NCBI RefSeq assembly: GCF_035975855.1
Contig: NZ_CP109055.1
Location: 5,208,001 to 5,272,000, forward strand
Length of the DNA: 64,000 nt
From: Streptomyces sp. NBC_01304
GTDB lineage: Bacteria > Actinomycetota > Actinomycetes > Streptomycetales > Streptomycetaceae
Direction of reading: 5' to 3'
The notes below the pieces were generated by a model. That model was not told the DNA's origin and did no database searches. It was given only the letters and a program-made list of their open reading frames with translations. The position numbers and the translations under genes are program-made. Shown one piece after another: positions 35,243-44,098 of this stretch. The first letter of the stretch is position 1; each line of letters opens with the position of its first letter.

Positions 35243-36120
35243 GCGGAGGTGCCCCCAGCCGCGGGCGCGGTCGGGATGTGCTTGGTGAACTCCTCGTGGC
35301 CCGGCCAGGACAGCACCAACTCACCCTCTTCCAGGCGCGCTTGAGCCAGGACCGCGGGCAGTTCGCCCTGGGCGGCAGCCGCAAGCGCGGCGTTCGCGGT
35401 GGGGTGCGGGATCAGCTGGCGCAGGGTCGCGACCGTCGGCGGCATCATCAGGAGCTCGCCCCGGCCGTACCCGGCAAGTGCCTCCTGCGGCCGGATCCAC
35501 ACGGTCTTGTCGGCCTCGGTCGAGACATCGCGGGTGCGCTGCCCGGCCGGGAGCGCGGCCACGAAGAACCAGGTGTCGTAGCGTCGCGGCTCGAACTCCG
35601 GCGTGATCCAGCGCGCCCAGGCGCCGAGCAGGTCGCTGCGCAGGACCAGGCCCCGCCGGTCGAGGAACTCGGCGAACGAGAGGTCACGGGCCAGGATGGC
35701 GGCGCGATCCGCCTCCCAGTCGTCGCCGGTGGTGTCGGAGACGACGGAGTCGGGGGTCGGGCCCGCGAGCAGCACGCCCGCTTCCTCGTACGTCTCGCGC
35801 ACCGCGGCGCACACGATCGCCTGGGCCTCGGTCTCCGGCACGCCCAGGCGCTCGGCCCACACGCTCAGCTCGGGGCCCGCCCAGTCGACGTGCCGCTCGT
35901 CGTCGCGGGGGTCCACGCCGCCGCCCGGATATGCGTACGCGCCTCCGGCGAAGGCCATGGAGGCGCGTCTGCGCAGCATGTGGACCGCGGGGCCCTGCGA
36001 GTCGTCCCGCAGGAGCAGCACGGTTGCCGCCCGCTTCGGGGTTGCGGGGGTCAGTGTGCCGTCCGCGAGCGCGCGAATGCGGTCGGGCCACTCCGGGGGG
36101 TACCACTGCCCATTTGCCAT
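35239..36120 (-). CDS. NUDIX hydrolase, NUDT19-like
   Basis: 293 residues. An early RRRASMAFAGGAYAYPGGGV segment precedes the box REtyEEAGVLL (REtyEEAG read as RETYEEAG), a long-linker NUDIX form resembling NUDT19 CoA diphosphatases. The start at ATG 36120 is supported by TAGCCT 6 nt upstream, a leaderless pattern. It is coupled to the MBL hydrolase gene by a 4-bp overlap. Confidence 0.87.
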   Translation of the reverse strand: MANGQWYPPEWPDRIRALADGTLTPATPKRAATVLLLRDDSQGPAVHMLRRRASMAFAGGAYAYPGGGVDPRDDERHVDWAGPELSVWAERLGVPETEAQAIVCAAVRETYEEAGVLLAGPTPDSVVSDTTGDDWEADRAAILARDLSFAEFLDRRGLVLRSDLLGAWARWITPEFEPRRYDTWFFVAALPAGQRTRDVSTEADKTVWIRPQEALAGYGRGELLMMPPTVATLRQLIPHPTANAALAAAAQGELPAVLAQARLEEGELVLSWPGHEEFTKHIPTAPAAGGTSA

Positions 36121-36126
36121 GGGCGG

Positions 36127-36132
36127 AGGCTA
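36127..36132 (-). promoter_or_regulatory. -10 box for the NUDT19-like gene
   Basis: TAGCCT on the minus strand, 6 nt before ATG 36120; no ribosome binding site. Confidence 0.5.
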
Positions 36133-36195
36133 TCCGGTGCGGCTCTGATGTTCGAGAGGCAACTTGTCCGGCTCCGGTGGGGGTGTGGCGCCGGA

Positions 36196-36271
36196 TTTCT
36201 CCCCGCCCCGCCCCTTCCCGAAAGGCTGCCGCCGGCTTCAAAAGACTGTCCTCAAACGCCGGACGGGCTGA
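36196..36271. repeat. Dispersed intergenic repeat module, copy 2
   Basis: It shares both end blocks with the copy at 34248-34362 but has a shorter centre. It lies between the NUDT19-like gene start and the RidA gene end. Confidence 0.8.
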
Positions 36272-36289
36272 TACATCAGGCCTCGATGA

Positions 36290-36760
36290 TCAGGCCTCGG
36301 TCAGTTCCACCTGGATCTCGACCTCGACCGGAGCGTCCAGCGGGAGTACGGACACGCCCACCGCGCTGCGGGCGTGGACGCCCTTGTCGCCGAGGACCTC
36401 GCCGAGGAGTTCGCTCGCGCCGTTCAGGACGCCGGGCTGGCCGGTGAAGTCCGGGGCCGAGGCGACGAAGCCGACGACCTTGACGACACGGGCGACCCGG
36501 TCCAGGTCACCGGCGACCGACTTGACCGCGGCCAGCGCGTTCAGGGCGCAGGTGCGGGCCAGGTCCTTGGCCTCCTCGGCGGTGACTTCGGCGCCGACCT
36601 TGCCGGTGACCGGAAGCTTGCCCTCCACCATCGGGAGCTGGCCCGCGGTGTAGACGTACACACCGGTCTGCACGGCCGGCTGGTACACGGCGAGCGGCGG
36701 CACGACCTCGGGCAGCTTGATGCCCAGCTCGGCGAGACGCGCCTCGACGGCCCCGCTCAT
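36290..36760 (-). CDS. RidA/YjgF family protein
   Basis: 156 residues, the YjgF-like fold with AGQLPMVEGKLPVTGKVG and a C-terminal VEIQVELTEA strand. RidA proteins hydrolyse reactive enamines/imines, but the Arg of the classical catalytic site (RxPCR region) is not evident here, so this is the longer YjgF-like subgroup with uncertain activity. The start overlaps the DUF4177 stop (ATGA). Confidence 0.85.
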   Translation of the reverse strand: MSGAVEARLAELGIKLPEVVPPLAVYQPAVQTGVYVYTAGQLPMVEGKLPVTGKVGAEVTAEEAKDLARTCALNALAAVKSVAGDLDRVARVVKVVGFVASAPDFTGQPGVLNGASELLGEVLGDKGVHARSAVGVSVLPLDAPVEVEIQVELTEA

Positions 36761-36918
36761 GCCTGCTTCTCGCGCTTCAGGTAGGCCACGAGCTGCTCGG
36801 GGTTGTTGGGTCCGGGAACGACCTGGACGAGCTCCCAGCCGTCCTCGCCCCAGGTGTCCAGAATCTGCTTGGTCGCGTGCACGAGAAGGGGCACGGTCGA
36901 GTATTCCCACTTGGTCAT
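36757..36918 (-). CDS. DUF4177 small protein
   Basis: 53 residues with WEYSTVPLL and EDGWELVQVVPG, the two strands of the DUF4177 fold (Trp-Glu-Tyr, Gly-Trp-Glu-Leu). Function unknown. The start at ATG 36918 has TACAGT 6 nt upstream, a leaderless promoter for this gene and the coupled RidA gene. It is divergent from the ArsA-like pair. Confidence 0.88.
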   Translation of the reverse strand: MTKWEYSTVPLLVHATKQILDTWGEDGWELVQVVPGPNNPEQLVAYLKREKQA

Positions 36919-36924
36919 ACGGCG

Positions 36925-36930
36925 ACTGTA
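36925..36930 (-). promoter_or_regulatory. -10 box for the DUF4177-RidA operon
   Basis: TACAGT on the minus strand, 6 nt before ATG 36918. Confidence 0.5.
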
Positions 36931-37052
36931 GTGCCTGGTGCGCACCGCCCCGGTCTCCGGTACGTACCGCCTCGCACGGAGGCGTAACGCACCTCACGGC
37001 CCAAACCCCCCAGTGATCCCACCCACCACCCCCGGAGCCCGCACCGAGGAAT

Positions 37053-37058
37053 TAGGCT
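37053..37058 (+). promoter_or_regulatory. -10 box for the ArsA-like pair
   Basis: TAGGCT 7 nt before GTG 37066; no ribosome binding site. Confidence 0.5.
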
Positions 37059-37065
37059 CGAAGAC

Positions 37066-38034
37066 GTGAGCAGGCTCCAGGTCGTCAGCGGCAAGGGCGG
37101 GACCGGAAAGACCACGGTCGCCGCGGCCCTCGCGCTCGCCCTCGCGACGGAGGGCAAGCGGACCCTCCTCGTCGAGGTCGAGGGCAGGCAGGGCATCGCG
37201 CAGCTCTTCGAGACGGAGGCGTTGCCGTACGAGGAGCGGAAGATCGCGGTCGCGCCGGGGGGCGGGGAGGTCTTCGCCCTCGCCATCGACGCGGAGCTGG
37301 CGCTGCTCGACTACCTCCAGATGTTCTACCGGCTCGGCAGCGCGGGCCGTGCACTGCGCAAGCTCGGCGCGATCGACTTCGCGACGACCATCGCGCCCGG
37401 CGTCAGGGACGTACTGCTGACCGGCAAGGCGTGCGAGGCCGTGCGGCGGAAGGACAAGAAGGGGCGGTACGCGTACGACTACGTCGTCATGGACGCCCCG
37501 CCCACGGGCCGGATCACCCGCTTCCTCAACGTGAACGACGAGGTCGCCGGGCTCGCGAAGATCGGCCCGATCCACAATCAGGCGCAGGCCGTGATGCGCG
37601 TCCTCAAGTCCCCCGAGACGGCGGTGCACTTGGTGACCCTGCTCGAGGAGATGCCGGTCCAGGAGACCCTCGACGGCATCGCGGAGCTGCGCGCGGCGGG
37701 GCTTCCGGTGGGGCGGATCCTGGTGAACATGGTGCGGCCGACGGTCCTTGACGGCGCCGCGCCCGGGGACGTACGGCGTACGGACATCGCCAAGGAGCTC
37801 TCCCGGGCCGGACTCGGCGGGGCGCGCAAGGGCGGGCTCGCCGAGCAGCTGGTGGATCCGCTGCTCGCGCAGGCCGAGGAGTACGCGGAGCGGGTCGCGC
37901 TGGAGCGCGGGCAACGGGCCGAGCTCGCGGAACTCGGGCTTCCGGTCCATGAGTTGGAGCTGTTGCCGGACGGGATCGATCTGTCCGGTCTCTACCGTCT
38001 GGCCGCAGAGCTACGGAAGCAGGCCGTCCGATGA
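37066..38034 (+). CDS. ArsA/Get3-like ATPase, subunit 1
   Basis: 322 residues. P-loop VVSGKGGTGKTTVAAALA, switch I region EVEGRQGIAQLF and VVMDAPPTGRITRFL are ArsA/GET3 features. The Cys metal/dimer site of Get3 is absent. The start is GTG 37066, apparently leaderless. The next gene is a second ArsA-like ATPase 16 bp later, so a heterodimeric ATPase is likely. The pair sits beside wblA in Streptomyces. Confidence 0.92.
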   Translation: MSRLQVVSGKGGTGKTTVAAALALALATEGKRTLLVEVEGRQGIAQLFETEALPYEERKIAVAPGGGEVFALAIDAELALLDYLQMFYRLGSAGRALRKLGAIDFATTIAPGVRDVLLTGKACEAVRRKDKKGRYAYDYVVMDAPPTGRITRFLNVNDEVAGLAKIGPIHNQAQAVMRVLKSPETAVHLVTLLEEMPVQETLDGIAELRAAGLPVGRILVNMVRPTVLDGAAPGDVRRTDIAKELSRAGLGGARKGGLAEQLVDPLLAQAEEYAERVALERGQRAELAELGLPVHELELLPDGIDLSGLYRLAAELRKQAVR

Positions 38035-38050
38035 CGAAGCAGGGAGTCCG

Positions 38051-39298
38051 ATGACGTTGGATGCGGCCCCCGTCCTGGACATCGACCCGCTGATCGACGA
38101 CCCGAAGACCCGGATCATCGTGTGCTGCGGTTCCGGTGGCGTCGGCAAGACCACGACGGCCGCGGCGCTCGGCCTGCGGGCGGCGGAGCGCGGCCGCAAG
38201 GTCGTGGTCCTGACGATCGACCCCGCGCGCCGACTCGCCCAGTCCATGGGCATCGACTCCCTCGACAACACCCCGCGCCGGGTGAAGGAGGTCAGCGGCG
38301 ACGGCGAACTGCACGCCATGATGCTCGACATGAAGCGCACCTTCGACGAGATCGTCGAGGCGCACGCGGATGCCGAGCGGGCCGCCGCGATCCTGTCGAA
38401 CCCCTTCTACCAGTCGCTCTCGGCGGGCTTCGCGGGCACGCAGGAGTACATGGCGATGGAGAAGCTGGGCCAGCTGCGGGCCCGGGACGAGTGGGATCTG
38501 ATCGTCGTCGATACGCCGCCGTCGCGGTCGGCGCTCGACTTCCTGGATGCCCCGAAGAATCTGGGGTCGTTCCTGGACGGCAAGTTCATCCGGGTCCTGA
38601 TGGCGCCGGCGAAGGTCGGCGGGCGGGCCGGGATGAAGTTCCTGAACGTCGGCATGTCGATGATGACGGGGACGCTCGGGAAGCTGCTCGGGGGTCAATT
38701 CCTGCGCGACGTGCAGACGTTCGTGGCGGCGATGGACACGATGTTCGGCGGCTTCCGCACCCGTGCGGACGCGACGTACCGGCTGCTGCAGGCGCCCGGC
38801 ACGGCCTTCTTGGTGGTGGCGGCCCCGGAGCGGGACGCGCTGCGGGAGGCGGCCTACTTCGTGGAGCGGCTCGCCGCCGAGCAGATGCCACTGGCGGGCC
38901 TGGTGCTCAACCGGGTGCACGGCAGCGGCGCCGCCCGGCTGTCGGCCGAGCGGGCGCTCGCCGCTGCGGAAAATCTTGACGAGCGCCGCATTGTGGATCA
39001 GGAGACCGGGAAGGTAGGAGTTCGTAACTCCCCCGAATCTTCTGAGACTTCAGGGCATGACGGTTCTGAGGCTTCAGGGCACGACTCTTCCGAACCCCGG
39101 CTCGCCACCGACGTGACCGCCGGTTTGCTGCGGCTGCACGCCGAGCGCATGCAGCTGCTTGCGCGCGAGCAGCGGACACGTGACCGCTTCACCGCGCTCC
39201 ACCCGGAGGTGGCCGTGGCCGAGGTGGCCGCGTTGCCCGGTGATGTGCATGACCTCAAGGGCCTGCGGGACATCGGAGACCGGCTCGCGGCCGGTTGA
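38051..39298 (+). CDS. ArsA/Get3-like ATPase, subunit 2
   Basis: 415 residues. P-loop CCGSGGVGKTTTAAALGLRA, switch I TIDPARRLAQSMG and VVDTPPSRSALDFLD. It is larger than subunit 1; residues ~325-350 form a low-complexity insert with two copies of an 8-residue Ser-Glu-x-Ser-Gly-His-Asp repeat, and the same positions hold a 24-bp imperfect direct repeat in DNA (39041-39087). The ATG at 38051 follows AGGGAG closely. It is convergent with wblA. Confidence 0.92.
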   Translation: MTLDAAPVLDIDPLIDDPKTRIIVCCGSGGVGKTTTAAALGLRAAERGRKVVVLTIDPARRLAQSMGIDSLDNTPRRVKEVSGDGELHAMMLDMKRTFDEIVEAHADAERAAAILSNPFYQSLSAGFAGTQEYMAMEKLGQLRARDEWDLIVVDTPPSRSALDFLDAPKNLGSFLDGKFIRVLMAPAKVGGRAGMKFLNVGMSMMTGTLGKLLGGQFLRDVQTFVAAMDTMFGGFRTRADATYRLLQAPGTAFLVVAAPERDALREAAYFVERLAAEQMPLAGLVLNRVHGSGAARLSAERALAAAENLDERRIVDQETGKVGVRNSPESSETSGHDGSEASGHDSSEPRLATDVTAGLLRLHAERMQLLAREQRTRDRFTALHPEVAVAEVAALPGDVHDLKGLRDIGDRLAAG

Positions 39299-39367
39299 CC
39301 GTCCGGCCGGAGCTGCCTGAGCCTGAGGCCGGGCCCGTGCGGACCCGCTCTCGTGGCTGTCCCGTGG

Positions 39368-39721
39368 CTATCCCACTGCGGCGTAGCTCTCGTAGTTCTC
39401 CTGCTCGTCGAACTCGTCGACGTCCAGCGGCAGGATGCCCGCACCACGCTCGTACTCGGTGCGTGCGGTCTCCAGCAGTCGGCGCCAGGACGTGACCGTG
39501 GGACGCCGGCGCAGCAGTGCGCGCCGTTCCCGCTCGGTCATGCCGCCCCATACGCCGAATTCGACGCGATTGTCCAACGCATCGGCCAAGCACTCGGTAC
39601 GCACCGGACATCCGGTGCACACCGCCTTCGCCCGGTTCTGCGCTGCTCCTTGAACGAACAGTTCATCCGGATCGGTAGTGCGGCAGGCCGCCTGCGCACT
39701 CCAGTCGGTTACCCAGCCCAT
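39368..39721 (-). CDS. wblA: WhiB-like regulator WblA
   Basis: 117 residues. Four [4Fe-4S] Cys (13, 35, 38, 44), the GVWGG turn and a basic C-terminal helix (RERRALLRRR) identify a WhiB-like protein; the order and N-terminus MGWVTDWSAQAAC match WblA, a developmental and antibiotic-biosynthesis regulator. ATG 39721 has GGGAGAGGA upstream. The frame stays open upstream to GTG 39778, but that extension has no Wbl similarity. The long upstream region suggests complex control. Confidence 0.95.
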   Translation of the reverse strand: MGWVTDWSAQAACRTTDPDELFVQGAAQNRAKAVCTGCPVRTECLADALDNRVEFGVWGGMTERERRALLRRRPTVTSWRRLLETARTEYERGAGILPLDVDEFDEQENYESYAAVG

Positions 39722-40115
39722 ACCGGCGCCGTCCTCTCCCGAATCGAGGCTCCCCCACGGCGGTAGCGGCATATTCACCGCTGCCAGTTGAGGACGTTAC
39801 GGAAGGTGGGCACAGCGCAACACCCCCTTCGGGCCCAATCTTGAATGGCCCGAACGGACTATGCGTAAGCGGCAGATCACCCGACGGAGTGACCTGGCGA
39901 CATGCGTGAGAAACCCGGCAAACCGGGACAGTTCAGTTGAGTCACAACGGGCGTCAGGTGACGCAAGAGGCGGATTCGGACACAGGTCCGCCGGATTCGG
40001 GAACGGCAGACTCTGACCGGGGTCTTGATGCGGAACCGCACTGCTGTGACAGTTGAGAGCAGCTTAGGCCAAGGCATATACGCCTGTCCGGCGAATCAGA
40101 ACGTAGGCTGCGCGT
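39722..40115. other. Divergent control region of wblA and the PBP gene
   Basis: 394 bp without a gene, slightly lower in G+C. On the right it holds the -10 box of the PBP gene. The wblA leader lies on the left; I cannot place its promoter with confidence. Direct ACGGGC/GTGAC-type short motifs near 39940-39965 are too short to call. Confidence 0.6.
40104..40109 (+). promoter_or_regulatory. -10 box for the PBP gene
   Basis: TAGGCT 6 nt before ATG 40116; leaderless pattern, no ribosome binding site. Confidence 0.5.
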
Positions 40116-42380
40116 ATGGGTAACAAGCTCTCGGGCGGCGGTCTGTCTCCACTTCAGCAGGCAGCCAAGTTCCTCGGCGTCAGCGTGCTCTCCGGAGCCG
40201 TGCTGGCCGGTATCGCCCTGCCCGCGGCAGGTGCGCTCGGCCTCGCGGCGAAGGGATCGGTCGAGGGGTTCGACGAGATCCCGGACCAGCTGCAGCAGCC
40301 ACCGCTGAGCCAGCGCTCCACCATCCTGGACGCCGACGGCGGCGAGATCGCCACCGTCTTCTCGCGCGACCGCACGCTGGTGGACCTCAAGGACATCTCG
40401 CCGTACATGCAGAAGGCGATCGTCGCGATCGAGGACTCGCGCTTCTACGAGCACGGCGCGGTCGACCTCAAGGGCATCCTGCGCGCGCTCAATCAGAACG
40501 CGCGGTCGGGCGGCGTCTCGCAGGGCGCGTCCACCCTGACGCAGCAGTACGTGAAGAACGTCTTCGTCGAAGAGGCGATGGACGACCGCGAGAAGGTCGC
40601 CGAGGCCACCCAGCAGACCCTCGGCCGGAAGATCCGCGAGCTGAAGTACGCGATCCAGCTCGAGGACAAGCTGGGCAAGAAGAAGATCCTCGAGAACTAC
40701 CTGAACATCACGTTCTTCGGCCAGCAGGCCTACGGCGTCGAGTCCGCGTCCAAGCGTTACTTCTCCAAGCCCGCCAAGGACCTGAAGCTGGAGGAGGCCG
40801 CGCTCCTCGCCGGCATCGTGCAGTCACCGAGCCGGTACGACCCGGTCAATGACTCGCAGGAGGCCACCAAGCGGCGCAACACCGTGCTGCAGCGCATGGC
40901 CGACGTGCACGACGTCTCGCAGGAAGAGGCCGACAAGGCCAAGGCGAAGCCCATCGCCCTCAACGTCAGCAAGCCCCAGGAAGGCTGCATCACGGCGGTG
41001 AAGGGCGCCTCGTTCTTCTGCCAGTACGTCGAGAACGTCTTCCTCAACGATCCGGCGTTCGGCGACACCCGCGAGGAGCGGCGGAAGGTCTGGGACCGTG
41101 GCGGCCTGAAGATCCAGACGACGCTGGACCCGCAGGCCCAGGAGTCGGTGCAGGCCTCGCTCAAGAGGCACGTGTACAAGGACGACCTGGTGGCCGGCGC
41201 GGCCACGATCGTCGAGCCGGGCAGCGGCAAGATCCTGGCGATGGGCCAGTCGAAGCCGTACGGCTACAAGAAGAACGAGACGGAGATCAACTACTCCGTC
41301 GAGAAGCGCATGAGCGGCGGGCTCGGCTTCCCGACCGGTTCGACGTTCAAGCCGTTCGTGGCGGCCGCGGCCATAGAGGGTGGCACGCCGCCGACCCAGT
41401 CGTACCCGGCGCCGTACGAAATGCCGTATCCCAGCCCGATCCAGGGCTGCGACACCACGTACAAGAACCTGCGCAACGAGAAGCTGGAGAACGAGGACGA
41501 GAAGGAGGTCGGCCCGTATGCGCTGAAGGACGCGATGAACCAATCGGTCAACACGTACTTCGTGCAGATGATCGCCGACATCGGCATGTGCCCGGTCCTC
41601 GACATGACCCAGAAGCTCCATGTGAACCAGGGTGACGGCGAGAAGCTCCCCGAGTCGCCCTCGGCGCTCACCCTCGGCTCCAACGCCATCACCCCGCTGA
41701 CCATGGCATCCGCGTACGCGACCTTCGCCAACCGGGGCACGTACTGCTCGCCCGTGGCCATCGCCGCGATCCGGGACCCGAAGGGCAACAGCCTCGAGGT
41801 GCCCAAGTCGACCTGCGCTCAGGCGATGTCGACGCAGACCGCGGACACCATCAACACGCTGCTGCGCGGCGTGGTCGACTCCGGTACCGGCAAGCAGGCC
41901 GGCCTCGGCGACGGCCGAGCGAACGCGGGCAAGACCGGTACCACCGACTCCCGCAAGAACGCCTGGTTCGTCGGCTACACGCCGAACATGGCGGGCGCCG
42001 TCTGGGTCGGCAGTGCCATGCAGAACGTCGAGATGGAGAACATCACCATCGGTGGCCGCTTCCACCCGAAGGTCTACGGCGGTGAGGTCCCGGGCCCGAT
42101 CTGGCGGGACGCCATGACCGGCGCCCTGGCCGGCAAGCCCGCGCCCCCCTTCAACATCGTCCACATCCCGGATGCCAAGGACAAGGACAAGGACAAGCCC
42201 GACGACGACCGCGACGAGGACGGCAAGCCCGGCCGTCCCGGCGGCAACGACAACGGCGGCGGCGACGGCGGGACCGAGGAGCCGTGGCCCGGCATCTCAC
42301 TGCCGCCCGGCACCATCGGCGGCAACGACGGCGGCAATGGCAACGGCGGAGGGAACGGCGGCTGGCCGCAGGGTCGTTAG
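40116..42380 (+). CDS. Bifunctional penicillin-binding protein (GT51 + transpeptidase)
   Basis: 754 residues. An N-terminal membrane anchor is followed by the GT51 glycosyltransferase domain (EDSRFYEHGAVD and GASTLTQQYVKN). The transpeptidase domain has SxxK as STFK, SVN as SVNTYF and KTGT as AGKTGTTDS. The C-terminus is a Lys/Asp-rich then Gly/Asn-rich low-complexity tail. It polymerises and cross-links peptidoglycan outside the membrane. ATG 40116 appears leaderless. It ends at a strong palindrome shared with the convergent YqeY gene. Confidence 0.95.
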   Translation: MGNKLSGGGLSPLQQAAKFLGVSVLSGAVLAGIALPAAGALGLAAKGSVEGFDEIPDQLQQPPLSQRSTILDADGGEIATVFSRDRTLVDLKDISPYMQKAIVAIEDSRFYEHGAVDLKGILRALNQNARSGGVSQGASTLTQQYVKNVFVEEAMDDREKVAEATQQTLGRKIRELKYAIQLEDKLGKKKILENYLNITFFGQQAYGVESASKRYFSKPAKDLKLEEAALLAGIVQSPSRYDPVNDSQEATKRRNTVLQRMADVHDVSQEEADKAKAKPIALNVSKPQEGCITAVKGASFFCQYVENVFLNDPAFGDTREERRKVWDRGGLKIQTTLDPQAQESVQASLKRHVYKDDLVAGAATIVEPGSGKILAMGQSKPYGYKKNETEINYSVEKRMSGGLGFPTGSTFKPFVAAAAIEGGTPPTQSYPAPYEMPYPSPIQGCDTTYKNLRNEKLENEDEKEVGPYALKDAMNQSVNTYFVQMIADIGMCPVLDMTQKLHVNQGDGEKLPESPSALTLGSNAITPLTMASAYATFANRGTYCSPVAIAAIRDPKGNSLEVPKSTCAQAMSTQTADTINTLLRGVVDSGTGKQAGLGDGRANAGKTGTTDSRKNAWFVGYTPNMAGAVWVGSAMQNVEMENITIGGRFHPKVYGGEVPGPIWRDAMTGALAGKPAPPFNIVHIPDAKDKDKDKPDDDRDEDGKPGRPGGNDNGGGDGGTEEPWPGISLPPGTIGGNDGGNGNGGGNGGWPQGR

Positions 42381-42416
42381 CCGCCTGTCCGGTACGGCCG
42401 CTGGATTCCTGTCCGA

Positions 42417-42465
42417 TACGTAGGTGAGGGCGCCCCCTGAATCAGGGGGCGCCCTCACCTACGTA
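42417..42465. terminator. Bidirectional terminator, perfect 24-bp stem
   Basis: Arms 42417-42440 and 42442-42465 are perfectly complementary (TACGTAGGTGAGGGCGCCCC...), between convergent PBP and YqeY genes. There is no T tract, as is common for Streptomyces. Confidence 0.8.
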
Positions 42466-42499
42466 CGGCGTCGAATGTCTGCAGCTGTAGCTGTAGCTG

Positions 42500-42961
42500 T
42501 CAGCCTGCGAGCAACTGCTTGACCACGGCCGCGACCCGGCCGCCCTCAGCGAGGCCGGCGACCTTCGGGTTCACGATCTTCATGACCTGGCCCATGGCGC
42601 GGGGGCCCTCGGCGCCCGCGGCCTTCGCCTCCTCGACGGCCTGGGCGACGATCGCCTTCAGCTCGTCGTCGCCGAGCTGCTTCGGCAGGTACTCGGCGAG
42701 GATCTCGCCCTCCGCCTTCTCCCGCTCGGCCGACTCGGCGCGACCGCCCTTCTCGAAGGCCTCGGCCGCCTCGCGGCGCTTCTTCCCCTCGCGGGTGATC
42801 ACCTTCTGGACCTCGTCGTCGGAGAGCTCGCGCTTCTCCTTGCCCGCGACCTCCTCCTTCTGGATCGCGGCCAGGGTCATGCGCAGCGTCGAGGAGCGGA
42901 GCTCGTCACGCGCCTTGATCGAGACGTTGAGGTCTTCCTGCAGCTTGGACTTGAGGCTCAT
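42500..42961 (-). CDS. GatB/YqeY domain protein
   Basis: 153 residues, full YqeY length, with ARDELRSSTLRMTLAAIQ and a C-terminal GRVAAVVKQLLAG. The domain resembles the tRNA-binding tail of GatB and is linked to tRNA-dependent amidation or tRNA binding; the precise role is unknown. The start at ATG 42961 is preceded by a GACACT box 7 nt away, a weaker leaderless candidate. Confidence 0.92.
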   Translation of the reverse strand: MSLKSKLQEDLNVSIKARDELRSSTLRMTLAAIQKEEVAGKEKRELSDDEVQKVITREGKKRREAAEAFEKGGRAESAEREKAEGEILAEYLPKQLGDDELKAIVAQAVEEAKAAGAEGPRAMGQVMKIVNPKVAGLAEGGRVAAVVKQLLAG

Positions 42962-43050
42962 GGGGTCCAGTGTCGCAGGTGGGCGGGGCTGTCCGCGTGG
43001 GAGTTTTCCCCGCGTTGGGGCGGGCGGCGGGGGTCTGCAACGATGGGGCC

Positions 43051-43980
43051 ATGCGCGCGCGATACGGAGTTCCCCTGTCCATTGCCGCGGCGGGCGCCGC
43101 CGGTGTGGTGTACGCGGCCGGGTTCGAGGTCCGGTCCTTCCGGCTCCGGCGGATCACGGTTCCCGTGCTGCCGCCCGGAATGCGGCCCCTCCGTGTCCTC
43201 CAGGTCTCGGACATCCACATGGTGGGCGGGCAGCGCAAGAAGGCCCGCTGGCTGCAGTCCCTTGCCGGGCTGCGCCCCGACTTCGTGGTCAACACCGGGG
43301 ACAACCTGTCCGACCCGGAGGCCGTGCCGGAGGTTCTGGACGCGCTCGGCCCGCTGATGGAGTTCCCGGGGACGTACGTCTTCGGCTCGAACGACTACTA
43401 CGGGCCCACGCTCCGCAACCCCGCCCGCTATCTCTTCGAGAAGGCCCGCGGCAAGCACGGCCTCAACGGCAACCCGCCGGTCGTCGGCGCCGTCCACAAC
43501 CCGTGGGAGGGGCTGCGCGACGGCTTCGACGCGGCGGGCTGGGTGGGGCTCAGCAACAGCCGCGGCTCGCTGAAGATCGACGGGATGGAGATCGGGCTGA
43601 CCGGCCTGGACGACCCGCACATCAAGCGGGACCGGTACGCGCGCGTGGCGGGCGGTCCGGTGCCGGGAGCCGACTTCTCCCTCGGCATCGTGCACGCCCC
43701 GTACCTCCGCACCCTCGACGCCTTCACCTCGGACGGCTACGAGCTGGTCCTCGCCGGGCACACCCACGGCGGGCAGCTCTGCATCCCCTTCTACGGCGCC
43801 CTCGTCACCAACTGCGACCTGGACACGCAGCGGGTGAAGGGGCTCTCCACGCACTCGGCGGGCGAGCAGACGTCGTACCTGCACGTCTCGGCGGGCTGCG
43901 GGACGAGCCGCTATACGCCGGTACGTTTCGCGTGCCCGCCGGAGGCGACGCTGCTGACGCTGGTGGGGCGCCGGGACTGA
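43051..43980 (+). CDS. Metallophosphoesterase, membrane-anchored
   Basis: 309 residues. An N-terminal hydrophobic stretch (SIAAAGAAGVVYAAG) is followed by calcineurin-like motifs: SDIHMVGG (DxH), NTGDN (GDN), GSNDYY (GNDH-type with Tyr), and GHTHGG (GHxH). The YkuE-like group acts on lipid or nucleotide phosphates; the substrate is unknown. ATG 43051 is chosen because the fold begins here and a GTG at 42997 would add a Pro/Gly leader. Confidence 0.88.
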   Translation: MRARYGVPLSIAAAGAAGVVYAAGFEVRSFRLRRITVPVLPPGMRPLRVLQVSDIHMVGGQRKKARWLQSLAGLRPDFVVNTGDNLSDPEAVPEVLDALGPLMEFPGTYVFGSNDYYGPTLRNPARYLFEKARGKHGLNGNPPVVGAVHNPWEGLRDGFDAAGWVGLSNSRGSLKIDGMEIGLTGLDDPHIKRDRYARVAGGPVPGADFSLGIVHAPYLRTLDAFTSDGYELVLAGHTHGGQLCIPFYGALVTNCDLDTQRVKGLSTHSAGEQTSYLHVSAGCGTSRYTPVRFACPPEATLLTLVGRRD

Positions 43981-44086
43981 GGCTGGGGTGTCGTCGGTAG
44001 TGGGGCGTCGATAGTGGGGGCCCGGGGTCCGGGTCGTGAAGGCCCGGGTCGTGCAGGCCTGACGCGCGGCTGACAGGGGCGGCGTC

Positions 44087-44092
44087 TACCGT
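44087..44092 (+). promoter_or_regulatory. -10 box for the Pr6Pr gene
   Basis: TACCGT 6 nt before ATG 44099. Confidence 0.45.
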
Positions 44093-44098
44093 GTGGGC

